Below, one piece after another: positions 55,413 through 64,000 of a stretch of 64,000 bases of DNA (position 1 is the stretch's first letter; every line of letters begins with the position of its first letter). The translations under genes were made by a program, and so were the position numbers. The notes under the pieces were generated by a model. It was not told the origin of the DNA and made no database searches. It saw only the letters and a list, made by a program, of their open reading frames with translations. The stretch is from contig NVWU01000007.1 of the NCBI GenBank assembly GCA_002733765.1, forward strand, positions 62,001-126,000, read 5' to 3'. The DNA is from Colwellia sp. (lineage in GTDB: Bacteria; Pseudomonadota; Gammaproteobacteria; Enterobacterales; Alteromonadaceae).

Positions 55413-57428
55413 ATGATTAGAAAAATTAAAATAAGTTCAAGATTAACGGTGGGTTTTTTAATACTCGTACTTATCCTAGCCATATCATCTATTAGTTCAA
55501 TAGTTCAAATTACCTCAATCACAAAAAATATTAACAAAGTTGTTGAGTTACGAATTCCTACAGCGCAAGCAAGTGCCAGTGTATTAAATGGCATTAATCA
55601 TGCTCTTGCTGCTTTAAGAGGGTGGATGTTATTGGGTAAAGATAAATTTAAAGTAGAAAGGCAGTTAGCATGGGATACCGAAATAACCCCTGCAATAGTA
55701 ACATTAGATAAAATGTCGGTTAATTGGACAAATCCTAAAAACATTTCTCGTTTAAAAGAAATGAAAGTCTTATTGAACGACTTTGAGCAAGAACAGAAAA
55801 ATATTGAAGACATAGCGCAAACGTTACAAAATATCCCTTCAATTGAGATGCTCTATCAACAAGCGGTACCTCAAGCATCTATTATGTCTAAAGAAATAAC
55901 AAATCTCATTGATATTGAACTTAACCTCAAAGCAAGCACAGAAAGGAAAGCGTTATTGGGGATGATGGCAGATATTCGTGGCTCTTTGGGTTTAGCTCTT
56001 GCTAATATTCGTGGCTACTTATTATCGGGAGAAGAACATTATCGACACTCTTTTGAACAATTATGGAATAAAAATCAACGACGGTTTTCCGATTTAAAAA
56101 AACAACAAGGGTTACTGAATAATGAACAAAAAAAATCACTAAGATTATTTTCAGAAGCCATGACTATTTTTTCACCGCTACCAAAAAATATGTTAAATTC
56201 TAGAGCGCAAGATAATTGGAATATAGCTAATCACTGGTTGGCAAATAAAGCAGCTCCTTTAGGATTTAAAATAAAAGTTATTTTAAATGAAATGGCCATT
56301 AATCAAAAAATACTATTAAAAAATGATGCCAATATTTTAGTGGATAGCAGTGATACTGCCATTGCTCTTGCATGGATATTGCTCTTTGTCGGCATTATTG
56401 TCGCTACTAGTTTAGCCGTTATCATCATTCGAAGTATCATCCCCCCGCTTAACTTAATATCAAAAAGATTACTTGAAATAGAGCGTAGTAATGACCTAAC
56501 AATTAGCCTTAATAATCAAGGTAATGATGAAATATCAGTAATGGCAGATGCTTTAAATAATGTATTCTCGGCATTTAAATCTTCTTTACATGAAGTTTCA
56601 CATGCCAGTAATCAAATATCAGTAACAGCAGAAGAAACCTCGGTTATCTCAACTCAAATAGCCAACTCAATCCAAAATCAAGCAGAACAAACAGAGTTAA
56701 TTGCCACTGCTATCAATGAAATGAACGCAACAACAAAAGAAGTTGCAGAAAATATATCTAATACTTCGGATGCTTCTGATAAAGCACATGAACATGTCAG
56801 TTCTGGTACAGAAATCATGCAAAAAACTATTTTTACTATTAATGAACTTGCAGATAAAATATTAGATACCAGTCAAACGGTTAAAGAGTTAGAACAAAAT
56901 AGTATTGAGATAGCTAACGTACTTGAAGTGATTAACTCAATTGCTGATCAGACCAATTTATTAGCCTTAAACGCAGCGATTGAAGCCGCAAGAGCAGGTG
57001 AACAAGGGCGAGGTTTTTCAGTTGTTGCCGACGAAGTACGTGCACTAGCATCAAGAACACAAGAGTCAACGGGGGAAATCAGTACCATTATAAATAAATT
57101 ACAACATAGTGCTAAAAATGCAGTCACCTTGATTGTTCAAAGTCAAGAACAAGTTGATGAAGTGATTAATCAAGCTCAGTTATCTGGTGAAGTACTGATA
57201 ACTATTTCAGAAATTATTACCAATATAAATGACATGAGTACTCAGATAGCTACGGCATCAGAGCAACAAGGTGTGGTGTCAGAAGAAATAAATATTAATG
57301 TCGTTAATATCCATGATAAAACGAAAGAGAATGTTGATGCTATTTCAGAATCATCGAAATCTGGCCGTGAATTAGCTGAGTTATCTATTCAGATGAAAAC
57401 ACTAGTATCAATGTTTAAAATCGCTTAG
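55413..57428 (+). CDS. Methyl-accepting chemotaxis protein
   Basis: The 671-aa receptor has one membrane helix near residues 13-32, an all-helical periplasmic ligand domain, a second helix at about 317-341, HAMP and a signalling domain whose tip is intact (IADQTNLLALNAAIEAARAG at about 510-530, then GRGFSVVADEVRALA). The ligand domain is large and helical, with two similar halves (SVLNGINHALAALRGWML and LGLALANIRGYLLSG), suggesting a double helical module. No terminal CheR-binding pentapeptide. It is 59 nt after the response regulator and 215 nt before the FIST gene. Confidence 0.93.
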   Translation: MIRKIKISSRLTVGFLILVLILAISSISSIVQITSITKNINKVVELRIPTAQASASVLNGINHALAALRGWMLLGKDKFKVERQLAWDTEITPAIVTLDKMSVNWTNPKNISRLKEMKVLLNDFEQEQKNIEDIAQTLQNIPSIEMLYQQAVPQASIMSKEITNLIDIELNLKASTERKALLGMMADIRGSLGLALANIRGYLLSGEEHYRHSFEQLWNKNQRRFSDLKKQQGLLNNEQKKSLRLFSEAMTIFSPLPKNMLNSRAQDNWNIANHWLANKAAPLGFKIKVILNEMAINQKILLKNDANILVDSSDTAIALAWILLFVGIIVATSLAVIIIRSIIPPLNLISKRLLEIERSNDLTISLNNQGNDEISVMADALNNVFSAFKSSLHEVSHASNQISVTAEETSVISTQIANSIQNQAEQTELIATAINEMNATTKEVAENISNTSDASDKAHEHVSSGTEIMQKTIFTINELADKILDTSQTVKELEQNSIEIANVLEVINSIADQTNLLALNAAIEAARAGEQGRGFSVVADEVRALASRTQESTGEISTIINKLQHSAKNAVTLIVQSQEQVDEVINQAQLSGEVLITISEIITNINDMSTQIATASEQQGVVSEEININVVNIHDKTKENVDAISESSKSGRELAELSIQMKTLVSMFKIA

Positions 57429-57560
57429 TTACCGTCTACACCTGATTTAAATATAACGAAACAATAGCTGTTATATTGTGAGTACTAAATGTAGCGGTTA
57501 GAAAAATTGATTTTCAATGAGGTAATAAATAAAACATACTTTAAAAATCTTAGAGCATTG

Positions 57561-57585
57561 AATGCTTTCATAAACCTAAAGCATT
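57561..57585. repeat. Inverted repeat before the FIST gene
   Basis: AATGCTTT (57561-57568) and AAAGCATT (57578-57585) are complementary over a 9-nt loop, 59 nt before the ATG. It could be an operator or mRNA hairpin. Confidence 0.4.
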
Positions 57586-57643
57586 AAAATGCATTTAATA
57601 CTCAAAATATAAGTTCCTATAATAAAAAAAAATGGATTATTAG

Positions 57644-60424
57644 ATGAAATTACTAAATCATATCTTTACTACTATTGACAATCTTAATGATTTTATTGAA
57701 CAAATAAATACAGATAATACGATATTCATACAAGTTTTATGTGGTGATTTTAACTTAATTAAACTTCAGAGCGTTTTAGATCTATTAACCAAAACACTCC
57801 CATTATCTAACATCATCGGCTCATCTACAGCAGGTGAAATATGCAATGGTGTAATTTCAAGAAAAGGTATCTTAATTTCATTATCACTTTTTGAAGATGT
57901 AAAAGTAAACACTTATTACTTTCCAATTTCAAACTTTGAAAGTGGTGCAAAAGCAGCTAATAAAGTTATTCAACAAGATACAAAAGCATGCATATTATTT
58001 AGTGAAGGACTTAACAGTGATCCAGAATCTTTTTTAGATGGTTTTTCTTCAATAAATAAAGATGTAATTTTAGCTGGAGGAAATGCCGGTGATAACTTTG
58101 AGTTTAATAAAACATTTGTAATCAAGGGGAATAAAATTTTTGATGATGGAGTCGTTCTTGCTAGTCTAACTAGTCATAACTTAGTTGTATTTAATCAATA
58201 TACTCTTGAGTGGACTCCTGTAGGTAGAGAGATGCTTATTACAAAAGCAGATAAAAATATTATCTATGAGATAGATAATAAGCCAATAGTAGATGTTTTT
58301 TCTTATTATCTTGGTGCTGATGCAGTAAAAAACATTCCAAAAGATACCATTGAGTTTCCTTTAATAAAAGTTGAAGGCGGAATCTCTATTGCTAGGTCAA
58401 TGGTTGGGGAAACCACAGATGGGGGATTTATTTTTGCGGGACATTTAAAAGAAGGGGATAAAGTAAAGTTTGCTATTGGAAATTTTGATGATGTTATAGT
58501 CAACGCCCAAAAATTTCAGTTGAAATTAACTAAAAAACCTATAGAAGCAACATACATTTACTCATGCTCTGTTAGAGATTTATTTTTAAAAGAACATTTA
58601 AACTATGAATTTGGACTTATAGAGGATATTGCCCCAACATCTGGCTTTTTTACCTATGGTGAATATTTTCATACAAAAGAAAAAACTCAACTTTTAAATA
58701 TATCAACAACAGCACTTTCTCTTTCAGAAACTAATACTCTACAAAAACATCAGGAAACGTTTGAAGTAATATCTAAAAGCTCAATACTTAAATCATTAAC
58801 GCACCTTGCTAATACAACACAAAAAGAACTAAATACCAATATCAGTTTCTTAGCCCAATATAAATCTGCTATGGATAGAAGTAGCATTGTTTCTAAAACT
58901 GATAAGAATGGCATTATAATTTATGTCAATGATAATTTTTGTGAGATATCTGGTTATTCTAAAAAAGAATTAATGGGAGCCAATCATAATATTATTAGGC
59001 ATCCAAGTACGCCTGACAGCTTATTTAAGGTGATGTGGAGCACTATTAAAAGTGGAGAAATATGGCGAGGTACCTATAAAAACATTTCAAAATCAGGAGA
59101 GGTATATCATGTTAAAACGGTAATATCCCCAATTTTTGATGACGGTCATATTATTGAATATATAGCCGTAAGAATAGATATTACCGACATAATTAAGAAA
59201 GATGCGGTGATTAGAAAGAGTCTTATTGATTCATTGACGGGTCTTTATAATCGACGAGCACTTTTAAATAAGCTTGAAGAAAAAGAAGAATATAATATTT
59301 TAGTTTTGATGAATTTAGACCGTTTTTCAGAAATAAATGACTACTTTGGTTATGATGTAGGCGACCAAATATTGGTTAATTTTTCATTAAAGCTAAAAAA
59401 AACTTTTGAAAACAATAAAAATATTTTTAGGCTGCCAAGTGATGATTATGCCGTAATTATCAAACCAGAAGAAAACATAAAAGACCAAACAAAATCAATA
59501 GCTTTATTGATTGATCAATTAACTGAAAACAGCTGTAAGCTTAATGGACACAATATATCTATAGATGTTAGTTTTGGCGTAGCTTATGGTCAGAATAGTG
59601 TTATTTATAGGCTTGCTCATATCGCTTTAAAAGAAGCTAAATCGACACACAGAAAATTTGTATTTTTTAATGACGAACAGAATTTAATAAACAAAATAAA
59701 AAACAATATAAATATTATTAATACCATTAAATCAGCAATAAAAGATAATCGTATCACCCCTTACTACCAAGGAATCGTCGATAATAAAACTAAAAAAATT
59801 GTAAAATATGAATCTTTAATACGTTTAATAAAAAAAGAAGGCACGGTACTTTCTCCTTTCTTTTTTTTAGAACAATCAAAAAAGGCTAAAAACTATCAAT
59901 ATCTTACACGAATAATGATAACAAAGACCTTTGAAACATTTGTAAACCTTGATTATGATTTCTCTATTAACTTAACATATAGTGATATCCATTCAAAAGA
60001 AACAATGTGTGTTTTACGTGATAATTTAATAAAGCACAGTTGTGGAGAACGCTTAATTTTAGAAATCGTTGAAAGTGAAGGTATTGAACATTTAGAAGAA
60101 GTTACTCTCTTCATTCAACAAGTAAAACAATATGGTTGTAAAATTGCTATTGATGATTTTGGCTCAGGCTATTCTAATTTTTCATATTTAGCAGAATTAG
60201 ATATTGATTTCATTAAAATAGACGGTTCATTGATCCAAAATATTGATACAGATGCAAATAAAAGGTTGGCAGTAGAAAGTATATTATATTTCGCCAAAAA
60301 TAAAGGTATTAAAACCATTGCAGAATTTGTTGAGACTGAATCAGTGTTTAACATAATTGTAGAATTAGGTATTGATTATTCTCAAGGCTATTTATTTTCT
60401 AAGCCACAAAAATCGGTTTGCTAA
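57644..60424 (+). CDS. FIST-PAS-GGDEF-EAL signalling protein
   Basis: The 926-aa soluble protein has FIST_N and FIST_C domains (about 20-365; NIIGSSTAGEICNG, ILAGGNAGDNFEF), a PAS domain of the Aer-like type (about 410-510; NHNIIRHPSTPDSLF), a GGDEF-like domain whose signature is RLPSDDYA rather than RxGGDEF, and an EAL domain with ESLIRL, NLTYSDI, DDFGSGYS and IKIDGSL. So it should not make but may break down cyclic di-GMP. FIST domains bind small ligands; NosP proteins bind heme and nitric oxide. It looks more A-rich than neighbours, with a codon style seen in Epsilonproteobacteria-type genes, perhaps a transferred gene. Confidence 0.88.
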   Translation: MKLLNHIFTTIDNLNDFIEQINTDNTIFIQVLCGDFNLIKLQSVLDLLTKTLPLSNIIGSSTAGEICNGVISRKGILISLSLFEDVKVNTYYFPISNFESGAKAANKVIQQDTKACILFSEGLNSDPESFLDGFSSINKDVILAGGNAGDNFEFNKTFVIKGNKIFDDGVVLASLTSHNLVVFNQYTLEWTPVGREMLITKADKNIIYEIDNKPIVDVFSYYLGADAVKNIPKDTIEFPLIKVEGGISIARSMVGETTDGGFIFAGHLKEGDKVKFAIGNFDDVIVNAQKFQLKLTKKPIEATYIYSCSVRDLFLKEHLNYEFGLIEDIAPTSGFFTYGEYFHTKEKTQLLNISTTALSLSETNTLQKHQETFEVISKSSILKSLTHLANTTQKELNTNISFLAQYKSAMDRSSIVSKTDKNGIIIYVNDNFCEISGYSKKELMGANHNIIRHPSTPDSLFKVMWSTIKSGEIWRGTYKNISKSGEVYHVKTVISPIFDDGHIIEYIAVRIDITDIIKKDAVIRKSLIDSLTGLYNRRALLNKLEEKEEYNILVLMNLDRFSEINDYFGYDVGDQILVNFSLKLKKTFENNKNIFRLPSDDYAVIIKPEENIKDQTKSIALLIDQLTENSCKLNGHNISIDVSFGVAYGQNSVIYRLAHIALKEAKSTHRKFVFFNDEQNLINKIKNNINIINTIKSAIKDNRITPYYQGIVDNKTKKIVKYESLIRLIKKEGTVLSPFFFLEQSKKAKNYQYLTRIMITKTFETFVNLDYDFSINLTYSDIHSKETMCVLRDNLIKHSCGERLILEIVESEGIEHLEEVTLFIQQVKQYGCKIAIDDFGSGYSNFSYLAELDIDFIKIDGSLIQNIDTDANKRLAVESILYFAKNKGIKTIAEFVETESVFNIIVELGIDYSQGYLFSKPQKSVC

Positions 60425-61046
60425 TTTACACTTATAGTTTTTCCCCGGTTACATTTCAAATAGGAAATTTTAAATACTTTCGAAAACTACGGATTCAACA
60501 AATTTTGACTAACCCATGAATACTAATATAAAAATACTTATTAGCTGTTAAAAATGAATAATGATTATTACTGGTTAGATTATCAGTGTTCATTTTAAGT
60601 ACAGTCTAAACAGACGTATATATCGTCACCTAATTAGTGTCTATTTCAATATTAAGGTAAATTAAATAGTCTGTGATTGTGGAGTTATAGAGCCTAAGTA
60701 GACAAGTTATACTTATATTGAATAATATGTACGATATACAATCTATCTCACTTTGTGCCCCAAAGCGCTATAGAAGCTAAATGAATATGTCAACAACAAG
60801 AACAATTCTACTCTTTATTTTCTGGGTAATGTTGCTAAATTCAAACTCAGTTAGTAACAGCTATAGGCTCATAGTTAACGTTCAATAACCTAATATTAAT
60901 GGCAGTAATGAGTTTGCAGCAGTCATCTCATTCCATCACGATATTTTTTTGATGATGAAATAAGCCTGAAAGCTGCTCTCGTCAACGTCCACTCAATCTA
61001 ATATCTTAAAGCGTTTTATCTGCTCTGCTTTACCCTTTAGCCGCAC
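60425..61046. other. Long gene-poor intergenic stretch
   Basis: 622 nt without a convincing gene. A 35-codon frame starting at 60781 has no ribosome site. No terminator with a T run was recognised for the FIST gene or arsJ. It may hold a lost gene; the sequence is AT-rich and shows no repeat of the family seen elsewhere in the window. Confidence 0.5.
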
Positions 61047-62321
61047 TTACTTACTGAAATTCAGCAAAGGTAGTTTTGTTGAAATAAGTGCTGTTAACGC
61101 TAAAAATAGCGTAGAGATCCATAAACAACTTTCTAAGCCATATTCTTGATATACCCAACCTGAAAGTAAGGTACCAATTAATCTTCCCATTGCATTAGCC
61201 ATATAGTAAAAACCCACGTCAAGCGATACACAGTCACTGCTTGCATAGCTAACAATAAGGTAGCTATGTAAAGAAGAGTTAATAGCAAAAACACCGCCAA
61301 AGATGAGTAATCCAACAATAAGGGAGGTTTGGATATAGAAATCAAAATGTAAAGCTAATGCGATAGCCGCAGGTATTAACGTTAAGTAACTTGCCCACAA
61401 AAATGCAGTGCGACCGGTTGGCGTTGTGCGTAGTTTTTTATTGCTGTTTTTTCCTGTATTGTTGCTAGCATTGTTACCCGTAATGAGAGGGGCTAAAGAT
61501 TGCACTATGCCATAGCCAATTACCCAGCTTGCCATAAAACCACCCACCCACCAGTGATCCCAATTAAAGTTCACCGCTAAAAATACGGGCAGTGCCACGA
61601 CAAACCACACATCTCTTGCGCCAAACAAAAACAGTCGAGCAGCTGAAAGAATGTTAATTGACGCGCTTTTAGATAAAATGTCAGTAAACTTAGGTTTATT
61701 TTTCGCTTTACCCAACTCTTCTTTTAAGGTGAATAAACTAAATACCCACACTATTGCTAATAGTGACGCCATTAGCAATATCGCGCCTTTAAATCCGAGT
61801 AAGGTTAGTAATAACCCACCCAGAAAAAAGCCGATACCTTTTAAGGTGTTTTTCGACCCCGTAAGCACAGCAACCCACTGATAAAGCTTACCTTCATTTC
61901 CTTTAGGAACGAGTAATTTAATGGCGCTTTTCGCGCTCATCTTATTTAAGTCTTTGGCGATACCTGATAATGCTTGAGCTGCCATTACATAAAAAATGGT
62001 TAGCATTTCAGCAGGTACAGCAAGCATGCTAAGGGCAATTATCTGCAAGGCTAGGCCAATATTCATGGTTTTATTTAAACCAAGTTGTGCGCCTAACCAA
62101 CCACCAATAAGATTAGTGATAACACCAAATATTTCATAAAACAAAAATAATAGGGCAATGTTTAACGGGCTGTAACCTAACTGGTGGAAATACAGCACTA
62201 CCAGCATTCGTAGCGCGCCATCCGTTAAGGTAAACGCCCAATAATTACCGGTGATCACCAAGTATTGTTTCATTTGGTTAGATAATTTTGGTGATAACGC
62301 TTTTAGCGATAAAAGCCCCAT
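61047..62321 (-). CDS. arsJ: Organoarsenical efflux MFS transporter ArsJ
   Basis: ArsJ exports 1-arseno-3-phosphoglycerate, the unstable product made from arsenate by the partner GAPDH. The 424-aa protein has twelve membrane helices and the ArsJ-type opening VITGNYWAFTLTDGALRMLV, and GIAKDLNKMSAKSAIKLLVP. It starts 5 nt after the GAPDH stop codon with AAGGA inside that gene's end; translation is coupled. The GAPDH-ArsJ pair is the hallmark of this arsenate-resistance route. It is the last gene of the operon. Confidence 0.92.
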   Translation of the reverse strand: MGLLSLKALSPKLSNQMKQYLVITGNYWAFTLTDGALRMLVVLYFHQLGYSPLNIALLFLFYEIFGVITNLIGGWLGAQLGLNKTMNIGLALQIIALSMLAVPAEMLTIFYVMAAQALSGIAKDLNKMSAKSAIKLLVPKGNEGKLYQWVAVLTGSKNTLKGIGFFLGGLLLTLLGFKGAILLMASLLAIVWVFSLFTLKEELGKAKNKPKFTDILSKSASINILSAARLFLFGARDVWFVVALPVFLAVNFNWDHWWVGGFMASWVIGYGIVQSLAPLITGNNASNNTGKNSNKKLRTTPTGRTAFLWASYLTLIPAAIALALHFDFYIQTSLIVGLLIFGGVFAINSSLHSYLIVSYASSDCVSLDVGFYYMANAMGRLIGTLLSGWVYQEYGLESCLWISTLFLALTALISTKLPLLNFSK

Positions 62322-62326
62322 GGGTT

Positions 62327-63337
62327 CTAATCCTTGTCTGCTAAGCCTATCATACGTGCTAGTTCGGCTGTTCTATTGGCATAACCCCATTCATTGTCAT
62401 ACCAAACGTAAAGTTTTACTTGCGTGCTATTAACGACCATTGTCGATAAGGCATCAATAATACTGGAACGGGGATCGGTTCTATAATCAATTGATACTAG
62501 CGGACGCTCTTCAAATCCCATGATATCTTTTAGCTCACCGTCTGCTGCTTCTTTAAGTAATTGATTTACTTCTTCAACGGTTGTGCCACGGGTGAGTTCA
62601 AACACACAATCTGTAATTGATGCATTGGCTAAAGGAACACGAATGGCGTGACCGTTTAACTTTCCTTTTAGCTCTGGAAAAATATGCGTGATCGCCGTTG
62701 CCGAGCCAGTTGTTGTCGGAATTAAACTCATGCCACAGGCGCGAGCTCGGCGTAAATCTTGATGGGGGGCATCTAATATAGTCTGCGTATTGGTTATATT
62801 ATGGATTGTTGTCATCGAACCATGTTTAATGCCTATTTTTTCATGGAGCACTTTTACAACTGGCGCTAAGCAGTTAGTTGTGCATGAAGCGGCGGTTACA
62901 ATAGGATGGATTGCTTTGTCGTATAAACCTTCATTTACCCCCAATACGATATTTAATACACCGTCTTCTTTTACTGGTGCTGTCACTACAACACGTTTTA
63001 CACCTTGGTCTAAATAGGCTTGTAGCAACGCTTTGGTTTTTATTTTCCCTGAGGCTTCAATCACTACATCACAATGAGACCAATTAATGTCTTGAGTTGC
63101 GGTGAGCTGCGTACAAGGAATAGCATTACCATTGATGATCATTGAGTCTCCATTATGAGTTGCTTCATGATGCCAACGTCCATGGATTGAATCAAACGTC
63201 ATTAAGTGTGCAAGTGTTTCGGCATTGCCCGCTGGGTCATTAATATGAACAATTTCAATATCATCCCAATCAAATGCAGCGCGCATTGATAAACGTCCCA
63301 TACGACCAAAGCCGTTAATACCAATTTTAATCGTCAT
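62327..63337 (-). CDS. ArsJ-associated glyceraldehyde-3-phosphate dehydrogenase
   Basis: With arsenate in place of phosphate this enzyme makes 1-arseno-3-phosphoglycerate, which ArsJ removes. The 336-aa protein has the NAD-binding start [11 protein letters not shown], the catalytic Cys in TAASCTTNC, and the C-terminal [12 protein letters not shown]. The operon, not the sequence alone, marks it as arsenic-linked rather than glycolytic. It starts 94 nt from the thioredoxin-like gene's end on the minus strand. Confidence 0.93.
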   Translation of the reverse strand: MTIKIGINGFGRMGRLSMRAAFDWDDIEIVHINDPAGNAETLAHLMTFDSIHGRWHHEATHNGDSMIINGNAIPCTQLTATQDINWSHCDVVIEASGKIKTKALLQAYLDQGVKRVVVTAPVKEDGVLNIVLGVNEGLYDKAIHPIVTAASCTTNCLAPVVKVLHEKIGIKHGSMTTIHNITNTQTILDAPHQDLRRARACGMSLIPTTTGSATAITHIFPELKGKLNGHAIRVPLANASITDCVFELTRGTTVEEVNQLLKEAADGELKDIMGFEERPLVSIDYRTDPRSSIIDALSTMVVNSTQVKLYVWYDNEWGYANRTAELARMIGLADKD

Positions 63338-63431
63338 AAGTTTGTCCTAAATAGTGTCATAAAAATTATAAATAAAAAGTAAAATTATCAGTTGTGGTGA
63401 TTTTCTATTGTTAGTGAGATTGCTATTAGTA

Positions 63432-63671
63432 TTATTTTTGTAACCACACTTCAATATCTTGTCGAGATGGAATAGAGCCACTATGTACATTGACTTCATC
63501 AATAATTACCGCAGGTGTAGTCATTACGCCATAGCCCATAATTACTTTAAGATCTGTTTCTTTAATTACGTGTACAGCTATATTTAATTCATTCGCTATT
63601 TTTGCAATAACGTCCACAGTTTTTGTACATTTAGCACAACCTGTACCGAGTACTTTTATTTCTTTCATCAT
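63432..63671 (-). CDS. Small thioredoxin-like protein (redox-active CxxC)
   Basis: The 79-aa protein is a minimal thioredoxin fold with Cys-Ala-Lys-Cys in GTGCAKCTK and the cis-proline region MTTPAVIID. Such proteins often sit next to permeases in arsenic and metal operons and may carry thiols or metals to them. It is 21 nt after the permease gene. AAAGGAAAA precedes the start; the first two codons are both ATG. Confidence 0.88.
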   Translation of the reverse strand: MMKEIKVLGTGCAKCTKTVDVIAKIANELNIAVHVIKETDLKVIMGYGVMTTPAVIIDEVNVHSGSIPSRQDIEVWLQK

Positions 63672-63692
63672 TTTTCCTTTTAAATTCAGATT

Positions 63693-64000
63693 TTAAATAA
63701 ACGGGGTTAGATAATTAAAAATCCAACCCATTACGGTAAATGCGGTAAGGAGCAGTGCGAAAAGTACGGCCAATAATCGCCACTGCATTACTTGTTTTAA
63801 CAAAATAAATTCGGGAAAACTTGCGGCTACGGTGCTCATGCAAAAGGCGAGCGTTGTACCAACTGGAAGTCCTTGTTTAATTAAACTCTCCATCACTGGA
63901 ATGACTCCAGTCGCATTGGAATATAAAGGTATACCAAGCAGTACAGCAGCAGGAACTGACCACCACTGACCATTACCTAAATGTGCTTGAATCCAACCGT
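63693..64000 (-). CDS. Permease, DUF318/YraQ-SO_0444 type (partial, C terminus)
   Basis: The reading frame is open to the right edge, so only the last about 102 residues are seen. They hold GIPLYSNATGVIPVMESL and PVGTTLAFCMSTVAASFPEF, the second signature of DUF318 permeases, with three membrane segments. Members are linked to arsenic or metal transport. As the upstream-most visible gene, it should be the first or second in the ars operon; an ArsR-type regulator could lie beyond the window. Confidence 0.85.
   Translation of the reverse strand, partial: GWIQAHLGNGQWWSVPAAVLLGIPLYSNATGVIPVMESLIKQGLPVGTTLAFCMSTVAASFPEFILLKQVMQWRLLAVLFALLLTAFTVMGWIFNYLTPFI

Noticed and set aside
57644-58750. Calling the FIST protein NosP.
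   Set aside because: The FIST domains fit the broad family, but heme binding cannot be seen from sequence and the protein has extra PAS, GGDEF and EAL domains.
60781-60888. A 35-codon frame in the gap before arsJ.
   Set aside because: No ribosome site and no recognisable sequence; kept only as part of the intergenic entry.
63432-63671. Arsenate reductase (ArsC).
   Set aside because: The protein is far too short and has a CxxC thioredoxin-type motif without ArsC features.

Overview
The window looks like a chromosomal segment of an AT-rich, psychrophile-type marine gammaproteobacterium. Colwellia or a close relative is the best guess. This rests on the low G+C seen by eye, the mix of genes (NhaD antiporter, PsrA-type regulator, aroF-tyrA beside pheA, pst-phoU with long PstA/PstC, DmeR/DmeF, ArsJ) and gammaproteobacterial operator types (PsrA, TyrR and Pho boxes). 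No rRNA, tRNA, CRISPR array, prophage or intact insertion sequence was seen.

Layout. 0-0.9 kb: the end of a sensor kinase and a stand-alone receiver protein. 0.9-9.5 kb: housekeeping and transport genes (DMT exporter, psrA, dsbB, nhaD, amt, acs, DUF2237), several with clear terminators; amt has a candidate sigma-54/NtrC promoter. 9.5-11.5 kb: small accessory genes (DinB-like, GGCT-like, LysE). 11.8-17.4 kb: the pstS-C-A-B-phoU operon behind four Pho half-sites at exact 11-bp spacing. 18.0-22.4 kb: a signalling and envelope cluster (receiver with a dead GGDEF domain, OprP-like barrel, secreted protein, sensor kinase). 22.9-28.1 kb: aromatic amino acid genes aroF-tyrA (with two TyrR boxes) and, on the other strand, pheA. 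29-30.3 kb: an enoyl-CoA hydratase-like gene and a CoA-binding protein. 30.4-32.9 kb: a four-gene operon of a J-domain protein and three unknown proteins.

33-41.6 kb holds regulator/enzyme pairs: LysR with a quinone reductase, DmeR-MntP against DmeF for metal efflux, and TetR against two glutathione transferases, with recognisable operators for the last two. 41.8-47.7 kb has a membrane-tethered LuxR-type regulator divergent from an HME-type RND efflux operon with a DUF3240 protein, then a cytochrome b. 48.8-60.4 kb is a dense signalling island: an EAL phosphodiesterase and a diguanylate cyclase on one strand, and a NIT-domain histidine kinase, NarL-type regulator, chemoreceptor and FIST-PAS-GGDEF-EAL protein on the other. 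61-64 kb is an arsenic operon (permease, thioredoxin-like protein, GAPDH, ArsJ) that runs off the right edge.

The best candidates for undescribed biology are the J-domain operon, the NIT/FIST/c-di-GMP island, the receiver-barrel-kinase cluster beside pst, and a family of structured interspersed repeats at 17.6, 39.4 and 47.9 kb. All functional calls come from reading motifs by eye; no database search was run.
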